A stretch of 45,274 nt of DNA from CAYXDO01 sp964463485 (GCA_964463485.1 CAYXDO010000086.1:1-45274); one strand, 5' to 3'; shown: positions 33,310-41,606, numbered from the stretch's first letter. Notes: generated by a model not told the origin, from the sequence alone. A program made the numbers and translations.

Positions 33310-34184
33310 CCATCTTGGTGACGGGCGCGAGCGGAACCGTCGGGAGTTACTTTGCCGCGCTGACCTCCGAGTTCGACGAGCCGGTCGAGCTCGCCGACCT
33401 GGCGCCGAGGGACGGGATGACCCCCCTCGACATCACCAACCTCGACGCGGTGCGCGCCAAGATCGTTCGCGGAGCCTACTCTCACGTGATCAACCTGGCC
33501 GCGCTCACCGACGTGGATGGCTGTGAGACCAAGCCGGACCTCGCCTACCGAGTGAACACACTCGGCGCCTGGAACCTCGCGCTGGCGGCCCGGGAGTCCG
33601 GGACGATCGTGGTCCAAGTCTCGACGTCGTCCGTGCTCGGCGGCGAGACCGACGAGCCACAGAGTGAGCTCGCGACCCCGAACCCACCCAACGTCTACGC
33701 GCGCACCAAACTCAAAGGCGAACAGCACGTGCTGGAGCTCTGCCCGGAGAGCTTCGTGCTCCGCACCGCCTGGATCATGGGCGGAGGCAAGAACGACAAG
33801 AAATTCGTGGGCAAGGTCTACGTGAAGCTCCTCGGCGGACTCCCGGTCAAAGCCGTGAACGACGAGTGGGGCTCGCCGACCTATTCGAAGGACTTCACCC
33901 TCGCCACCGCGAGGCTGATCCGCACCCGAGCCTTCGGCCTCTATCACGTGAACAACCTGGGCCGGGCCACTCGCTACGACATGGCCCTCCGCATGAAACA
34001 GGCCCTCGGGTCGTCTTCGGAGATCGAGCCGGTGTCCGCCGCGTCCTTCCCCTTGCCCGCCAAGCGCCCTCGGTACGACGTACCGATCAGTCACGCCCTG
34101 CCCGCCCGCGGCGTACCCATGCGCCCGTGGGAAGCCGCGCTCGATGAGTACCTTCGAACGGAGATCGCCGGCCAAAAGCCGTGA
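33306..34184 (+). CDS. rmlD: dTDP-4-dehydrorhamnose reductase
   Basis: 292 residues from ATG 33306 (ATGA overlap with rmlA). The cofactor loop is TGASGTVGSYF. AALTDVDGCE, VSTSSVLGG and YARTKLKGE (YxxxK) are the family's active-site segments, and AWIMGGGKNDKKF and GSPTYSKDF follow. It catalyses the last NAD(P)H-dependent step to dTDP-L-rhamnose. The expected rmlC 3,5-epimerase is absent from this operon, so it must be elsewhere or the product could be another 6-deoxyhexose such as dTDP-6-deoxy-talose. Confidence 0.88.
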   Translation: MTILVTGASGTVGSYFAALTSEFDEPVELADLAPRDGMTPLDITNLDAVRAKIVRGAYSHVINLAALTDVDGCETKPDLAYRVNTLGAWNLALAARESGTIVVQVSTSSVLGGETDEPQSELATPNPPNVYARTKLKGEQHVLELCPESFVLRTAWIMGGGKNDKKFVGKVYVKLLGGLPVKAVNDEWGSPTYSKDFTLATARLIRTRAFGLYHVNNLGRATRYDMALRMKQALGSSSEIEPVSAASFPLPAKRPRYDVPISHALPARGVPMRPWEAALDEYLRTEIAGQKP

Positions 34185-34217
34185 GCGGTTCGAAGTCTAA
34201 ATGACCCGAGGCCACGA

Positions 34218-35123
34218 GTGAGTCCGGAGTCTCCCCAGCTCTCCATCGTGACGGTGAATTGGAACGTGAAGGACTTGCTCCTTCGTATGATCTCTTCGGT
34301 GCCCCGAGCCGCCGCGCACTTGTCTTTCGAAGTCATCGTCGTGGACAACGCCTCGGCGGACGGAAGCGCCGAGGCCGTGCGCGCGCTGCACCCCGAGGTC
34401 CTCGTCATTCGAAGCCCGGAGAATCTCGGTTTCTCGCGCGGTAACAACCTGGGCTTCTTGCGTTCGAAGGGAGAGCTCGTCGCCTTCGTCAACCCAGACG
34501 TGGAGCTCCTACCGGGCTCCCTCGAGCGCCTGGCTTCGTTTTTGCGCGCGCGCCCGCTCGCCGGCATGGTGGGACCCAAGATCACGCGCCCGGACGGAGC
34601 CGTCCAAAGTGAGCCCGGTACCCTCCCGGGGCTCCGGACCGTGCTGAGTGTGCTTCCCGGAGCTTTCCGGCTGGAGCAGGCCCTCTTTCGAAAAATTCCG
34701 CCGAGCACACCCGTGCGATGCGGCTACTTACACGGGTCGTGTTTCATGTTCCGGCGCCGCGCGTACGAAGCGATCGGGCTGATGCCGACGCTCACCTTCA
34801 TGTACGGCGAAGAGATCCTCATCGGGCGCCGCCTGAAGGACGCTGGGTTCGACGTCTGGTACGTGCCCGACGTGGAGGTCCGGCACGACGACGACGCGAG
34901 CGCCGACAAACGGTGGACTCCGCCCGAGAAGGAGATCGTTCGGCGAAAGGCCTATACCGAGATCATGCGCGAGGTCCTGTCGCCCAACGAGTTCCGCGCC
35001 TGGAACGCCATCATGCTGGCCCGATCCGCCTCGAGCTTCGTGCGCTCGCCGCTCGGCAAGGGACCCGAGCGAGCCTTCGTCGAAATTCACGCCCGCTCGG
35101 CGAGACGATCCGCGTCAAAATGA
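34218..35123 (+). CDS. GT2 family glycosyltransferase (rhamnosyltransferase-like)
   Basis: 301 residues, soluble GT-A fold. SIVTVNWNVKDLL, VIVVDNASADGSAE, NLGFSRGNNLGF and the NPDVELLPG metal-binding segment are typical of WbbL/RfbF-like transferases that use dTDP-rhamnose. GYLHGSCFMFRRRAYEAIG and MYGEEILIGRRL follow. The start GTG 34218 is 33 bp after rmlD. It presumably adds rhamnose to the exported polysaccharide; donor specificity is inferred only from the neighbouring rml genes. Confidence 0.88.
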   Translation: MSPESPQLSIVTVNWNVKDLLLRMISSVPRAAAHLSFEVIVVDNASADGSAEAVRALHPEVLVIRSPENLGFSRGNNLGFLRSKGELVAFVNPDVELLPGSLERLASFLRARPLAGMVGPKITRPDGAVQSEPGTLPGLRTVLSVLPGAFRLEQALFRKIPPSTPVRCGYLHGSCFMFRRRAYEAIGLMPTLTFMYGEEILIGRRLKDAGFDVWYVPDVEVRHDDDASADKRWTPPEKEIVRRKAYTEIMREVLSPNEFRAWNAIMLARSASSFVRSPLGKGPERAFVEIHARSARRSASK

Positions 35124-36028
35124 GCACGCCGAGAGTATCCGTCGTGCTGCCGACGCACAATCGCGTCGCGACCTTGGCCCGGTCGATCGACAGCGTTTTG
35201 TCGCAGTCCTTCGCCGACTTCGAGCTGCTCGTGGTGGACGACGCCTCGACGGACGGCACCGTCGAGCTGCTCCGGAGCTACTCGGACGAGCGTTTGGTCG
35301 GCGTGGATCGTCCGGCCAGGGGCGGCGGCGGAGCGGCCCGGAACAGCGGTATCCTCCGCGCCAAGGCCGACTGGATCGCCTTTCAGGACAGCGACGACGC
35401 CTGGCTTCCCGAAAAGCTCGCGCGCCAGGTCGAGCTGGCCGAGTCGGTCGGAAAAAATGTCGCATTCATTTACACGGGCCTCGTCCGAAGGGGGCCCGCC
35501 GGCGAGGAGACTCTCCCGCAAGGAAGAGTCTTCCCGGAGGGTCCGGTCTTCGAGAGGCTCGTCGTCCGCAACTTCGTCAGCACTCAGACCGCGTTGGTCC
35601 GCAGGTCGGCGCTGGAGCGAGTCCATGGGTTCGACGAGACGCTCCCGCGCCTTCAGGACTGGGATCTATTCTTGAGGCTGGCCCGCCACGACGAGGCCCG
35701 GGCGGTGAAAGACACGCTCGTGGACGCCTTCGTGCAGAAGGACTCCATCACCGCGGACGACTCTGCGTATTTCGTGGCCTACGAGCGGATCTTGGCCAAG
35801 CTCGGCCAAGATCGGCCGGCCGTCTCGAAGCACCACCTGAGGATCTTGGCGCGGGCCGCGTTCCTGTCCGGGAGGCGGAGAAAAGCGGTCGAATATGCGG
35901 TGCGCGCGAATCGACTGGGCGTGACGAAAACGGACGTCAGGCTGCTCGCGACGATGCTCACGAGCGAAGAGGCTTGGGACCGGGCGCTCGAGCTCATCAG
36001 TGCCCTACCCTCCCCCAGACTTCGGTAA
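35120..36028 (+). CDS. GT2 family glycosyltransferase
   Basis: 302 residues from ATG 35120 (ATGA overlap with the previous gene). The GT-A core has VSVVLPTHNRVATLARSIDS, LLVVDDASTDGT, DRPARGGGGAARNSGI and FQDSDDAWLPEKLARQ (DxD-like). LQDWDLFLRLAR carries the likely catalytic Asp. The last ~70 residues are helical and Arg-rich and may associate with the membrane. It closes the polysaccharide unit. No flippase, polymerase or initiating sugar transferase is seen, so the pathway is incomplete here. Confidence 0.88.
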   Translation: MSTPRVSVVLPTHNRVATLARSIDSVLSQSFADFELLVVDDASTDGTVELLRSYSDERLVGVDRPARGGGGAARNSGILRAKADWIAFQDSDDAWLPEKLARQVELAESVGKNVAFIYTGLVRRGPAGEETLPQGRVFPEGPVFERLVVRNFVSTQTALVRRSALERVHGFDETLPRLQDWDLFLRLARHDEARAVKDTLVDAFVQKDSITADDSAYFVAYERILAKLGQDRPAVSKHHLRILARAAFLSGRRRKAVEYAVRANRLGVTKTDVRLLATMLTSEEAWDRALELISALPSPRLR

Positions 36029-36204
36029 CTGCTATGTCTGCTACTCGTCGGGCTCAGCGACGGTGGCTGGGCTTCTTCCGCGACGGACGCATCAGCGGCT
36101 CTCCTGCCAGCCTGCGCAACGACTCCGCCCAGGACCCACGAAACCTGCTTGGACGCGTACACGTCGAAACAGGCTCGACCGAGCTCACACCCGTGCCGGG
36201 GGTC

Positions 36205-36239
36205 TTGAGCAAACTCCGTTCCCGGATATACTCGGAACG
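36205..36239 (+). promoter_or_regulatory. Candidate leaderless promoter of the Cys-rich lipoprotein gene
   Basis: TTGAGC (36205-36210), 16 bp, TATACT (36227-36232), seven bases, then ATG at 36240. This is the best -10 in the window. GGAAC in the gap is too close to the ATG for normal ribosome binding. Confidence 0.55.
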
Positions 36240-36929
36240 ATGCGAACCAAAGTGAGCCTCCTCCTCGTCTGTCTGGCTGCGCTCGCGTGCAACAAGGACG
36301 AGGGTACCTGCATCTGCGAGTGTGACAACGGATCCAAAGGTACTCGCATCTGCGGGAGCGGAGAGAGTTGCCAATGCGCCCCGCGGGACGCGACCATCGC
36401 CTTCGAAGCCGAAGACGCTGACGTGAACCAACAGGCTGACGTAGGTGACACCGGCGTGCGTGATTCGGGCGATCGAAGAACTCGGCCATGCGGAGCCAAC
36501 GCGGAGCCCTACGTCCGCGAGATGGGTACGCCGGGGTGCGAGGAGTCGACCTGGACCTGCCTCAACAACTGCCCAGGCGTCTACTCGGCGTGCGCTTCGG
36601 TCTGCGGTGACCCGGCCTCGAGCGAGTGCCAAAGCTGCAACTATGGCCAATATCGTAACTGTCTCGGTGACTGCTATGTCGCAGATCCAAACCCCGCGGA
36701 CTGTCAGCTCTGCCTCGATTCGAACTTCGTTTGGTGCGCAAATCGAACCGCATGTCAGGCCGCCTTCGACGACATGATTTGCTGCGAGGGAGCATGCCCG
36801 GCGGTCGACGGGCCCGAACGACAGGAGTGTATGGCCACGTGCGTCCCGCTCAGCGCCGCGTATTATGAATGCCGCCGAGGGATCGGCATCCGCTGTAGCG
36901 CTTCCCTCACCTACTGCTTCTCCGGCTGA
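36240..36929 (+). CDS. Cysteine-rich predicted lipoprotein
   Basis: 229 residues with signal MRTKVSLLLVCLAALAC (Cys17). The mature protein has 29 cysteines, about 14 percent. The first cluster (CICECDNGSKGTRICG) resembles small EGF-like or metal-binding knots. An Asp/Val linker follows (about 54-85), then a second domain with regularly spaced Cys (WTCLNNCPGVYSACASVCG, CQSCNYGQYRNCLGDC, CQLCLDSNFVWC). No CXXCH haem motif is present. Disulfides fit an exported protein. The family is unknown. Confidence 0.8.
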   Translation: MRTKVSLLLVCLAALACNKDEGTCICECDNGSKGTRICGSGESCQCAPRDATIAFEAEDADVNQQADVGDTGVRDSGDRRTRPCGANAEPYVREMGTPGCEESTWTCLNNCPGVYSACASVCGDPASSECQSCNYGQYRNCLGDCYVADPNPADCQLCLDSNFVWCANRTACQAAFDDMICCEGACPAVDGPERQECMATCVPLSAAYYECRRGIGIRCSASLTYCFSG

Positions 36930-37065
36930 TCGAGGTCTCCGACCTGTCGCCGCGCCGAGAGCGTATTCATGCTGACTTGGCCGATCGCGCACTCCGGCGG
37001 AAATAGAGACCTACGTACAGACCTTCGCCTTCAACCTTGGCACGAACTTCTGGGACCTCCACGGG
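36930..37065. other. Convergent intergenic region, nothing recognised
   Basis: 136 bp between the Cys-rich lipoprotein and the convergent membrane protein. A 7-bp inverted pair (aggtctc near 36934, gagacct near 37007) lies at its edges. There is no U-tract terminator and no RNA gene. Confidence 0.4.
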
Positions 37066-37638
37066 TCACTCGAAGAGCAGCCACACGAGTCCGGCGACCG
37101 CGCTCGTCGTGGCCACCGCGAACAACACGTTGGCCGTGTGGGCGGTGCTCGTCGCGTCCGAAGTCAACGACCGAATCCGCGCGTCGTCGGCTGGGTCCGC
37201 GCCGGAGAGGTCGGACACGGCGCTCCTCGAGATGACTCCAAAAACGCTCCCCGCCACCGCCAGACCTACTCCGCCGCCCAAGAACAGCACCGGGCCGACG
37301 GGAAAGTCTGGGCTCGAGGAGACCTTCGAAGGCTCCGGAAAGAGCGATCGCACCATGCGGTCGATGCGGGGCGCGAGCTTCGAGCGGTCCACGTCGGCCG
37401 TCGTGGCCGTTCCCACGGACGTCCTCTGCAAACTCAGACGGATGAGTGTGGGGCTCCCCAAGAGCTCGAGCGCGAGCCCGTCCGTCGATACGCAAGGCGC
37501 GCGACAGAACTCGTGGCCGAGTCCGACCAGGGAGCGCTCGACCGCCACGCAAATTTGCTCGACCTCGGCAGGCTCGACGTCCTCGCGATCGGAAATTTCG
37601 ATCGCGATGGCCGCGAGGAGCACGACGCCGAGAGACAC
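37066..37638 (-). CDS. Predicted membrane protein of unknown function
   Basis: 190 residues from GTG 37638. A hydrophobic start (SLGVVLLAAIAIEIS) looks like a signal peptide. A soluble domain follows (DREDVEPAEVEQICVAVERSL, then two Cys near CRAPC), then two transmembrane helices near the C-terminus (VGPVLFLGGGVGLAVAGSVFGV and ANVLFAVATTSAVAGLVWLLF). The layout resembles myxobacterial envelope proteins that sense or display a periplasmic domain. The start is not certain: the frame is open further upstream, but the signal-like segment and a TTTACG-17-CGCAAT element six bases before the GTG favour 37638. Confidence 0.55.
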   Translation of the reverse strand: MSLGVVLLAAIAIEISDREDVEPAEVEQICVAVERSLVGLGHEFCRAPCVSTDGLALELLGSPTLIRLSLQRTSVGTATTADVDRSKLAPRIDRMVRSLFPEPSKVSSSPDFPVGPVLFLGGGVGLAVAGSVFGVISRSAVSDLSGADPADDARIRSLTSDATSTAHTANVLFAVATTSAVAGLVWLLFE

Positions 37639-37673
37639 CGCGCGATTGCGCCACAGATCTCTGCCATCGTAAA
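37639..37673 (-). promoter_or_regulatory. Weak candidate leaderless promoter
   Basis: TTTACG (complement of 37668-37673), 17 bp, CGCAAT (complement of 37645-37650), six bases, then GTG at 37638. The hexamers are weak; it is listed because the geometry equals that of stronger cases. Confidence 0.25.
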
Positions 37674-37693
37674 CGTCGATGTCCCTCCCAAGC

Positions 37694-38179
37694 TCAGGGC
37701 GTCCGACCCAGAAGCCGCCCGAAGAGGCCTGGGCGCGCGACCGGCCGCAGCGCGGACGCCTGCCTTCGAACCGAAGCGAGAGGAGCCGGCGGAGGCTCCG
37801 GAGCAACCACGTCGGCGAACAGCCACGTGACCGTGCCCTCCCCCAGGGGACGATGGAGCGGCGCTTCGAGGACGAGATCGGAAACGTCGACGGGCATGGC
37901 TGTCCGAGAAGCACGAACCGGGCCACCGGACGGGTCCGAGTTCACGCCTTCATTCGGGAGCTTGCGCCCCGGTCCGTCTGTCGGATTCGACCGACACCTG
38001 TCGGCGCCAGTCCACATGAGCACTCCACCATCAGCCGTATCAGCCGTATCAGCCGTATCAGCCGTATCAGCCGTTCCGCCGTCAGCGTGGACGTTTCCAA
38101 CAGCGACCGACGCGGCTGCAAGCCTTGCGCAAAATACGTCATCCGACCGATGAGAGGTCTCCCGCCGATGTAGGCACAA
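37694..38179 (-). CDS. Possible exported protein with Thr-Ala-Asp repeat
   Basis: 161 residues if TTG 38179 is the start. A moderately hydrophobic stretch (CARLAAASVAVGNVHA) could be a poor signal peptide. It is followed by a TAD repeat coded by the 9-bp tandem array and a Pro-rich C-terminal part ending RPGLFGRLLGRTP. Third codon positions in the last 100 codons are G/C-rich, which supports coding on this strand. No good start is visible: the ATG at about 38153 is in another frame, so a frameshift near 38120 would turn this into a pseudogene. It is divergent from the copper monooxygenase gene. Confidence 0.35.
   Translation of the reverse strand: MCLHRRETSHRSDDVFCARLAAASVAVGNVHADGGTADTADTADTADTADGGVLMWTGADRCRSNPTDGPGRKLPNEGVNSDPSGGPVRASRTAMPVDVSDLVLEAPLHRPLGEGTVTWLFADVVAPEPPPAPLASVRRQASALRPVARPGLFGRLLGRTP
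38031..38075. repeat. 9-bp tandem repeat, five copies
   Basis: Unit tcagccgta, four perfect copies (38031-38066) and a fifth with one change. On the minus strand it reads as Thr-Ala-Asp in frame with the 37694-38179 coding sequence. A multiple of three means copy-number change would not shift the frame. Confidence 0.9.
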
Positions 38180-38186
38180 TGCCTCC

Positions 38187-39269
38187 GTGATTCGACGATG
38201 GTTGGTCGTTCCTTTGTCCGCAGCGGCCCTGGTGGCGTGCGGGTCCGAAGAGACCCCCAAGTTCAGCGCTTGGACGCTCGATGAGTTGCCCGCGGAGGAG
38301 GGCTTCTCGCTGCGGAGCCCCGAATTCACGCTAGGGGCAGGCGAGGAGAGTCAGAACTGCTACTTCGTCCGCGCGCCCGACCTGAACGGCGGGCAAGACT
38401 ATTTCGTCTCCCGGGTGCACATCGCCCAGAACCCCGGAACTCACCACTTGAACGTCTTCCGGGTGAAGACGATCGAAGGCCTCGACCCATCCGCAGGCAT
38501 GCCAATGAAGCTCGGTCAGTACGACGCGACCCTCATCGAGGGCCACGCCGATTTCTTCACCAACCCATGCTGGAACAGCGCGAACTGGGCTGACTGGCCG
38601 CTGGTGGCGAACTCGCAGGAGTCTTCCCTCGAGAACCCATATACCGACTGGAAGCTCCCGGAGGGCGTAGGCATCCGCTTCAGCCCCGGCGAGATGTTGA
38701 TGGTCCAGTCGCATTACGTGAACTATGGTGCCCAGACGACGCCTTATGGCGTCCGGGTCGGTGTGAACTTTCACCGCGTAAGAGGCGCCGAGCCGATGGA
38801 AATGGGGAGCCTCTTCGCAACTCAGCAGAGCATCCGCGTGTGCCAATCGACCCCCGCCGCGAGCTTCTCCGGCACCTGCCGATTCCCCAGAGGGAACGTC
38901 ACCATCGAGGCCGTCAACGGTCACTTCCATTCGCGCGGAAAAAAGTTTTCGGTCTACTCATGGGATGGCGTCACCGACACCCATCCTTCGGAGGACGCGC
39001 ACATCTATACGAGCAACGCTTGGGACGATCCACCCATGAAGACCAACGTCGGCGTGCAGGCGCCGCAAGGTACTGGCGTTTGGTGGGATTGTGAGTACAA
39101 GTGGACCGCGCCCACCGAGCGAACGTGCGACGAGGTCAACGCCAAAGATCCGCAGAAACAGGGAGACTGCTGCTACACCTTCGGCGGAAACGTCGATGTG
39201 GGTGAGCACTGCAACTTGTTCATGTATTACTACCCGCGAGTCGAATCCACGGACGTCTTCTGCAACTGA
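38187..39269 (+). CDS. PHM/DBH-type copper type II monooxygenase, lipoprotein
   Basis: 360 residues from GTG 38187. Signal and lipobox MIRRWLVVPLSAAALVAC (Cys18). The sequence carries the full ligand set expected of the Cu2 monooxygenase fold: His86-His87 (GTHHLNVF) and His176 (QSHYVNYG) for CuH; His246-x-His248 (NGHFHSRGKK) and Met346 (CNLFMYYYP) for CuM. CYFVRAP near 58 and paired Cys (314/328/329/342) fit the disulfide-rich fold. Eukaryotic PHM hydroxylates peptidyl-glycine using O2, copper and ascorbate; the bacterial substrate is unknown. It should sit on the periplasmic or surface side of a membrane. It begins a five-gene lipoprotein unit that ends with a haem-motif protein. Confidence 0.85.
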   Translation: MIRRWLVVPLSAAALVACGSEETPKFSAWTLDELPAEEGFSLRSPEFTLGAGEESQNCYFVRAPDLNGGQDYFVSRVHIAQNPGTHHLNVFRVKTIEGLDPSAGMPMKLGQYDATLIEGHADFFTNPCWNSANWADWPLVANSQESSLENPYTDWKLPEGVGIRFSPGEMLMVQSHYVNYGAQTTPYGVRVGVNFHRVRGAEPMEMGSLFATQQSIRVCQSTPAASFSGTCRFPRGNVTIEAVNGHFHSRGKKFSVYSWDGVTDTHPSEDAHIYTSNAWDDPPMKTNVGVQAPQGTGVWWDCEYKWTAPTERTCDEVNAKDPQKQGDCCYTFGGNVDVGEHCNLFMYYYPRVESTDVFCN

Positions 39270-39283
39270 TTCACCAGCAACTC

Positions 39284-39967
39284 ATGACCCGCCCCCGTTT
39301 TCGCGCCTCCCATGGCGCCCTGCTCGCCTTGTGTGCGTGCACCAGCGGGTCCGAAGGACCGGACGCCAGCGCGGAGACTTGTTTTCTCGGTGATCCTTCG
39401 AAGAGCGCGATCATCGAACCGATTTTTCGCCAAGTCGATGGCTCGATCGCGAAGCTGGAGGAGGGTTCGAGCGTCCCGCTGATCCTACCCCCGCAAGGCG
39501 GCAAAGTGATCTTCGTCGGAGTCCGGGCTCAGAACCTGGACGGCTGCCCGATCGAGATCTCGGCGTCAATGCGTGACCCCTGCTCGAACGCCCTCGTCGC
39601 GCTCGAGCGACGCCCGATTCGGCTGACGCCGACCGCGAGCGGGTGGCTCGAGCCGCTCCTTCCGACCGAAATCGTCAATTACTCGAACCTCCCCGCGTGT
39701 CCGAGAGCGGGCCTCGAGCGAGACATCGAAGGCCAGCCGTACGAAATCACCATTCGAGTCGAAGACAAATCGGGCCGCAAGGCCGAAGCCAAGGTGTCGG
39801 CCGTACCTTTCTGCGCGGAGCCCGAATTCAGGGACCGGTGCACGTGTGAGTGTCGGGCGGCGTACCGGCAGGGCGACACCTGCGAAGCGCTCCCGGACTC
39901 GGGAGTGCCTGCCGGAACGTGTGCCTTGGACGGCGGCACGGACGCAGCTACGGACGCGGGAACATGA
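39284..39967 (+). CDS. Small lipoprotein A of the copper monooxygenase unit (EGxxxPxILxPQGG motif)
   Basis: 227 residues, lipobox ALLALCAC (Cys19). The core carries IAKLEEGSSVPLILPPQGG (55-73), matched by FEEIMEGQTLPIILGPQGG in the third gene downstream of the monooxygenase, so the two are paralogous in this part. A beta-rich domain follows (VGVRAQNLDGCPIEISASMRD, YEITIRVEDKSGRKAEAKV), which looks Ig-like. The C-terminus has a Cys cluster (CTCECRAAYRQGDTC) and an Asp/Gly/Ala tail. The ATG is 14 bases after the previous stop. The function is unknown; it is probably a binding or assembly partner. Confidence 0.8.
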   Translation: MTRPRFRASHGALLALCACTSGSEGPDASAETCFLGDPSKSAIIEPIFRQVDGSIAKLEEGSSVPLILPPQGGKVIFVGVRAQNLDGCPIEISASMRDPCSNALVALERRPIRLTPTASGWLEPLLPTEIVNYSNLPACPRAGLERDIEGQPYEITIRVEDKSGRKAEAKVSAVPFCAEPEFRDRCTCECRAAYRQGDTCEALPDSGVPAGTCALDGGTDAATDAGT

Positions 39968-41016
39968 ATTCCATCGGCAAGTCCATCAGCAAGTCGGGGC
40001 TCACAGGCAAGGGCTGGCGCGGAGCGATGCTCGTCTCGATCGTCGGCCTGATGTCGTGCGGATCGAATGACTCCGAACCTCCGCCGAGCGGCCCGGACGC
40101 GTGGGCGGCGGTCTTTCAGGACCAACCAGGCGCGCTGCTGCGGGCCTGGGGAACGAGCACGAGCGACGTCTACCTGGTGGGTTCGGACGTGGGTTCGGGG
40201 CCGGCCGTGTTGAGGTACGACGGCGTTTCCTGGAGGAAGCTCCATCCGCCCACTCGGGGCACGCTTTGGTGGGTCGTGGGCGTCGGGCCAGACGACGTGA
40301 GGATGGTCGGTGACGGCGGAGTTGCGCTCTCGTACTCACCGTCCAAAGACGAGTTCACGGTGAGGCCCACCAATACGGACCTGACTCTCTTCGGGGTTTG
40401 GGGCGCCAGCCCGACGGACGTTTGGTACGTAGGCGGCGACACGGGACGCGGACGCGGAGTGATTCTGCGGGACGACGGGTCTTCGGTGACCGAACTCAGC
40501 CACGCAGCGACAGCCAGCGCGGCCTTCTTCAAGGCCCAGGGCACGTCGGCGAACGACGTGTGGCTCGTCGGACAGCTCGGGCACGCGCTCCACTACGACG
40601 GCACCCAGCTCGCTGATACGGACACCGGCACTGATTTGCCGCTGATGGGGATTCATGGCCGAGCTCCGGATCGGTTCTTTGCCGCCGGCGGCGTCGCCGA
40701 CGGCGTGTTGTTGTCATGGGACGGGTCGGCCTGGCACTCGGAGACTCCGCCCGAGACGCCGCAAATGATCTCGGTCTGGGCGAGCTCCGACGAAAAAATC
40801 TACGCTGCCGGTTTCAACGGGCGGGTATTTGGACGAACCGACGGCAGGTGGTCCGAGCTCGCCGCAAAAATCCCCACCTACCAAGACATTCACGCGATTT
40901 GGACGGACGAAAAAGGCGGGATTTGGCTCGTCGGAGGTCGACTCGCCGAGAATCCTCCGAAGGCCGGGATGCTCGTCCATTATGGTCAACCCATCTCGTC
41001 GGAGCTTCGAGAATGA
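39964..41016 (+). CDS. Seven-repeat beta-propeller lipoprotein
   Basis: 350 residues from ATG 39964 (ATGA overlap with the previous gene). Lipobox MLVSIVGLMSC (Cys32). Seven repeats with period about 41 begin near residues 58, 101, 142, 188, 227, 268 and 309. The best are LLRAWGTSTSDVYLVG, LFGVWGASPTDVWYVGGD and FFKAQGTSANDVWLVG. This WGxSxxDVxxVG pattern is common in myxobacterial surface proteins and seven copies make one closed propeller. No catalytic motif is seen, so a binding or docking role is likely. The tail HYGQPISSELRE after repeat 7 may supply the closing strand. Confidence 0.85.
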   Translation: MNSIGKSISKSGLTGKGWRGAMLVSIVGLMSCGSNDSEPPPSGPDAWAAVFQDQPGALLRAWGTSTSDVYLVGSDVGSGPAVLRYDGVSWRKLHPPTRGTLWWVVGVGPDDVRMVGDGGVALSYSPSKDEFTVRPTNTDLTLFGVWGASPTDVWYVGGDTGRGRGVILRDDGSSVTELSHAATASAAFFKAQGTSANDVWLVGQLGHALHYDGTQLADTDTGTDLPLMGIHGRAPDRFFAAGGVADGVLLSWDGSAWHSETPPETPQMISVWASSDEKIYAAGFNGRVFGRTDGRWSELAAKIPTYQDIHAIWTDEKGGIWLVGGRLAENPPKAGMLVHYGQPISSELRE

Positions 41017-41606
41017 GCCGGCTGGTGGCCGCCATATGGGTCCTCCTCGCGGCGTGCGCTTCGAGCGTCACGCCCGCGAAAGACTCGGGTGAAGAGAGTG
41101 ACTCCGGAGGGTCCGGAGACTCTGGCCTTACCGATTCGGGGTCACGCGGAGACGCGACCGACCCGATCGACGGGGGCCAGTCCGGGCCCACGCTCGAAAT
41201 CGGCACGGGCACCGAGCGCTTCGAGGAGATCATGGAAGGACAGACGCTCCCGATCATCCTAGGGCCCCAAGGCGGGGGACGGGCGGGTGGGTATCACATC
41301 TGGCACGCGCTCAGATCGCGCGGCTTCGATCCGATCAGCGTCGAGGCCACGTTTCGCACTGTGTTGCCGAGTGGGGAGGAGCTCGCCAAGGAGACGCGCC
41401 GATACGACTTGGCGCCGGGGACGACCTCGGGAACGTACGTGGCCTATGGGTCCGCGCCGAGGCTCAGGGACTGTTGCCTCGCCGAGGAGACCGACGTCGT
41501 CATGTCCGTCGATCTGACCGACGCCCACGGAGTCACCGGCCACGCCGAGCAGCGCGTTCATACGACGTACTGCGCAGACCACGACGGCTCTCACATATGC
41601 CCTTGA
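41013..41606 (+). CDS. Small lipoprotein B of the copper monooxygenase unit (EGxxxPxILxPQGG motif)
   Basis: 197 residues from ATG 41013 (ATGA overlap). Signal MSRLVAAIWVLLAAC (Cys15), then a Ser/Gly/Asp linker (22-57) that would hold the domain away from the membrane. The core FEEIMEGQTLPIILGPQGG (70-88) repeats the motif of lipoprotein A; then a His/Trp-bearing strand (GGYHIWHALRSRG) and a beta domain (VVMSVDLTDAHGVTGHAEQRV). Two Cys (DCC) and a C-terminal Cys-His-rich end (TTYCADHDGSHIC) could form a disulfide or bind metal. The function is unknown. Confidence 0.8.
   Translation: MSRLVAAIWVLLAACASSVTPAKDSGEESDSGGSGDSGLTDSGSRGDATDPIDGGQSGPTLEIGTGTERFEEIMEGQTLPIILGPQGGGRAGGYHIWHALRSRGFDPISVEATFRTVLPSGEELAKETRRYDLAPGTTSGTYVAYGSAPRLRDCCLAEETDVVMSVDLTDAHGVTGHAEQRVHTTYCADHDGSHICP

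Noticed and set aside
38031..38075. CRISPR or iteron array
   Set aside because: A 9-bp unit without spacers, in frame with a possible gene, and no replication gene nearby.
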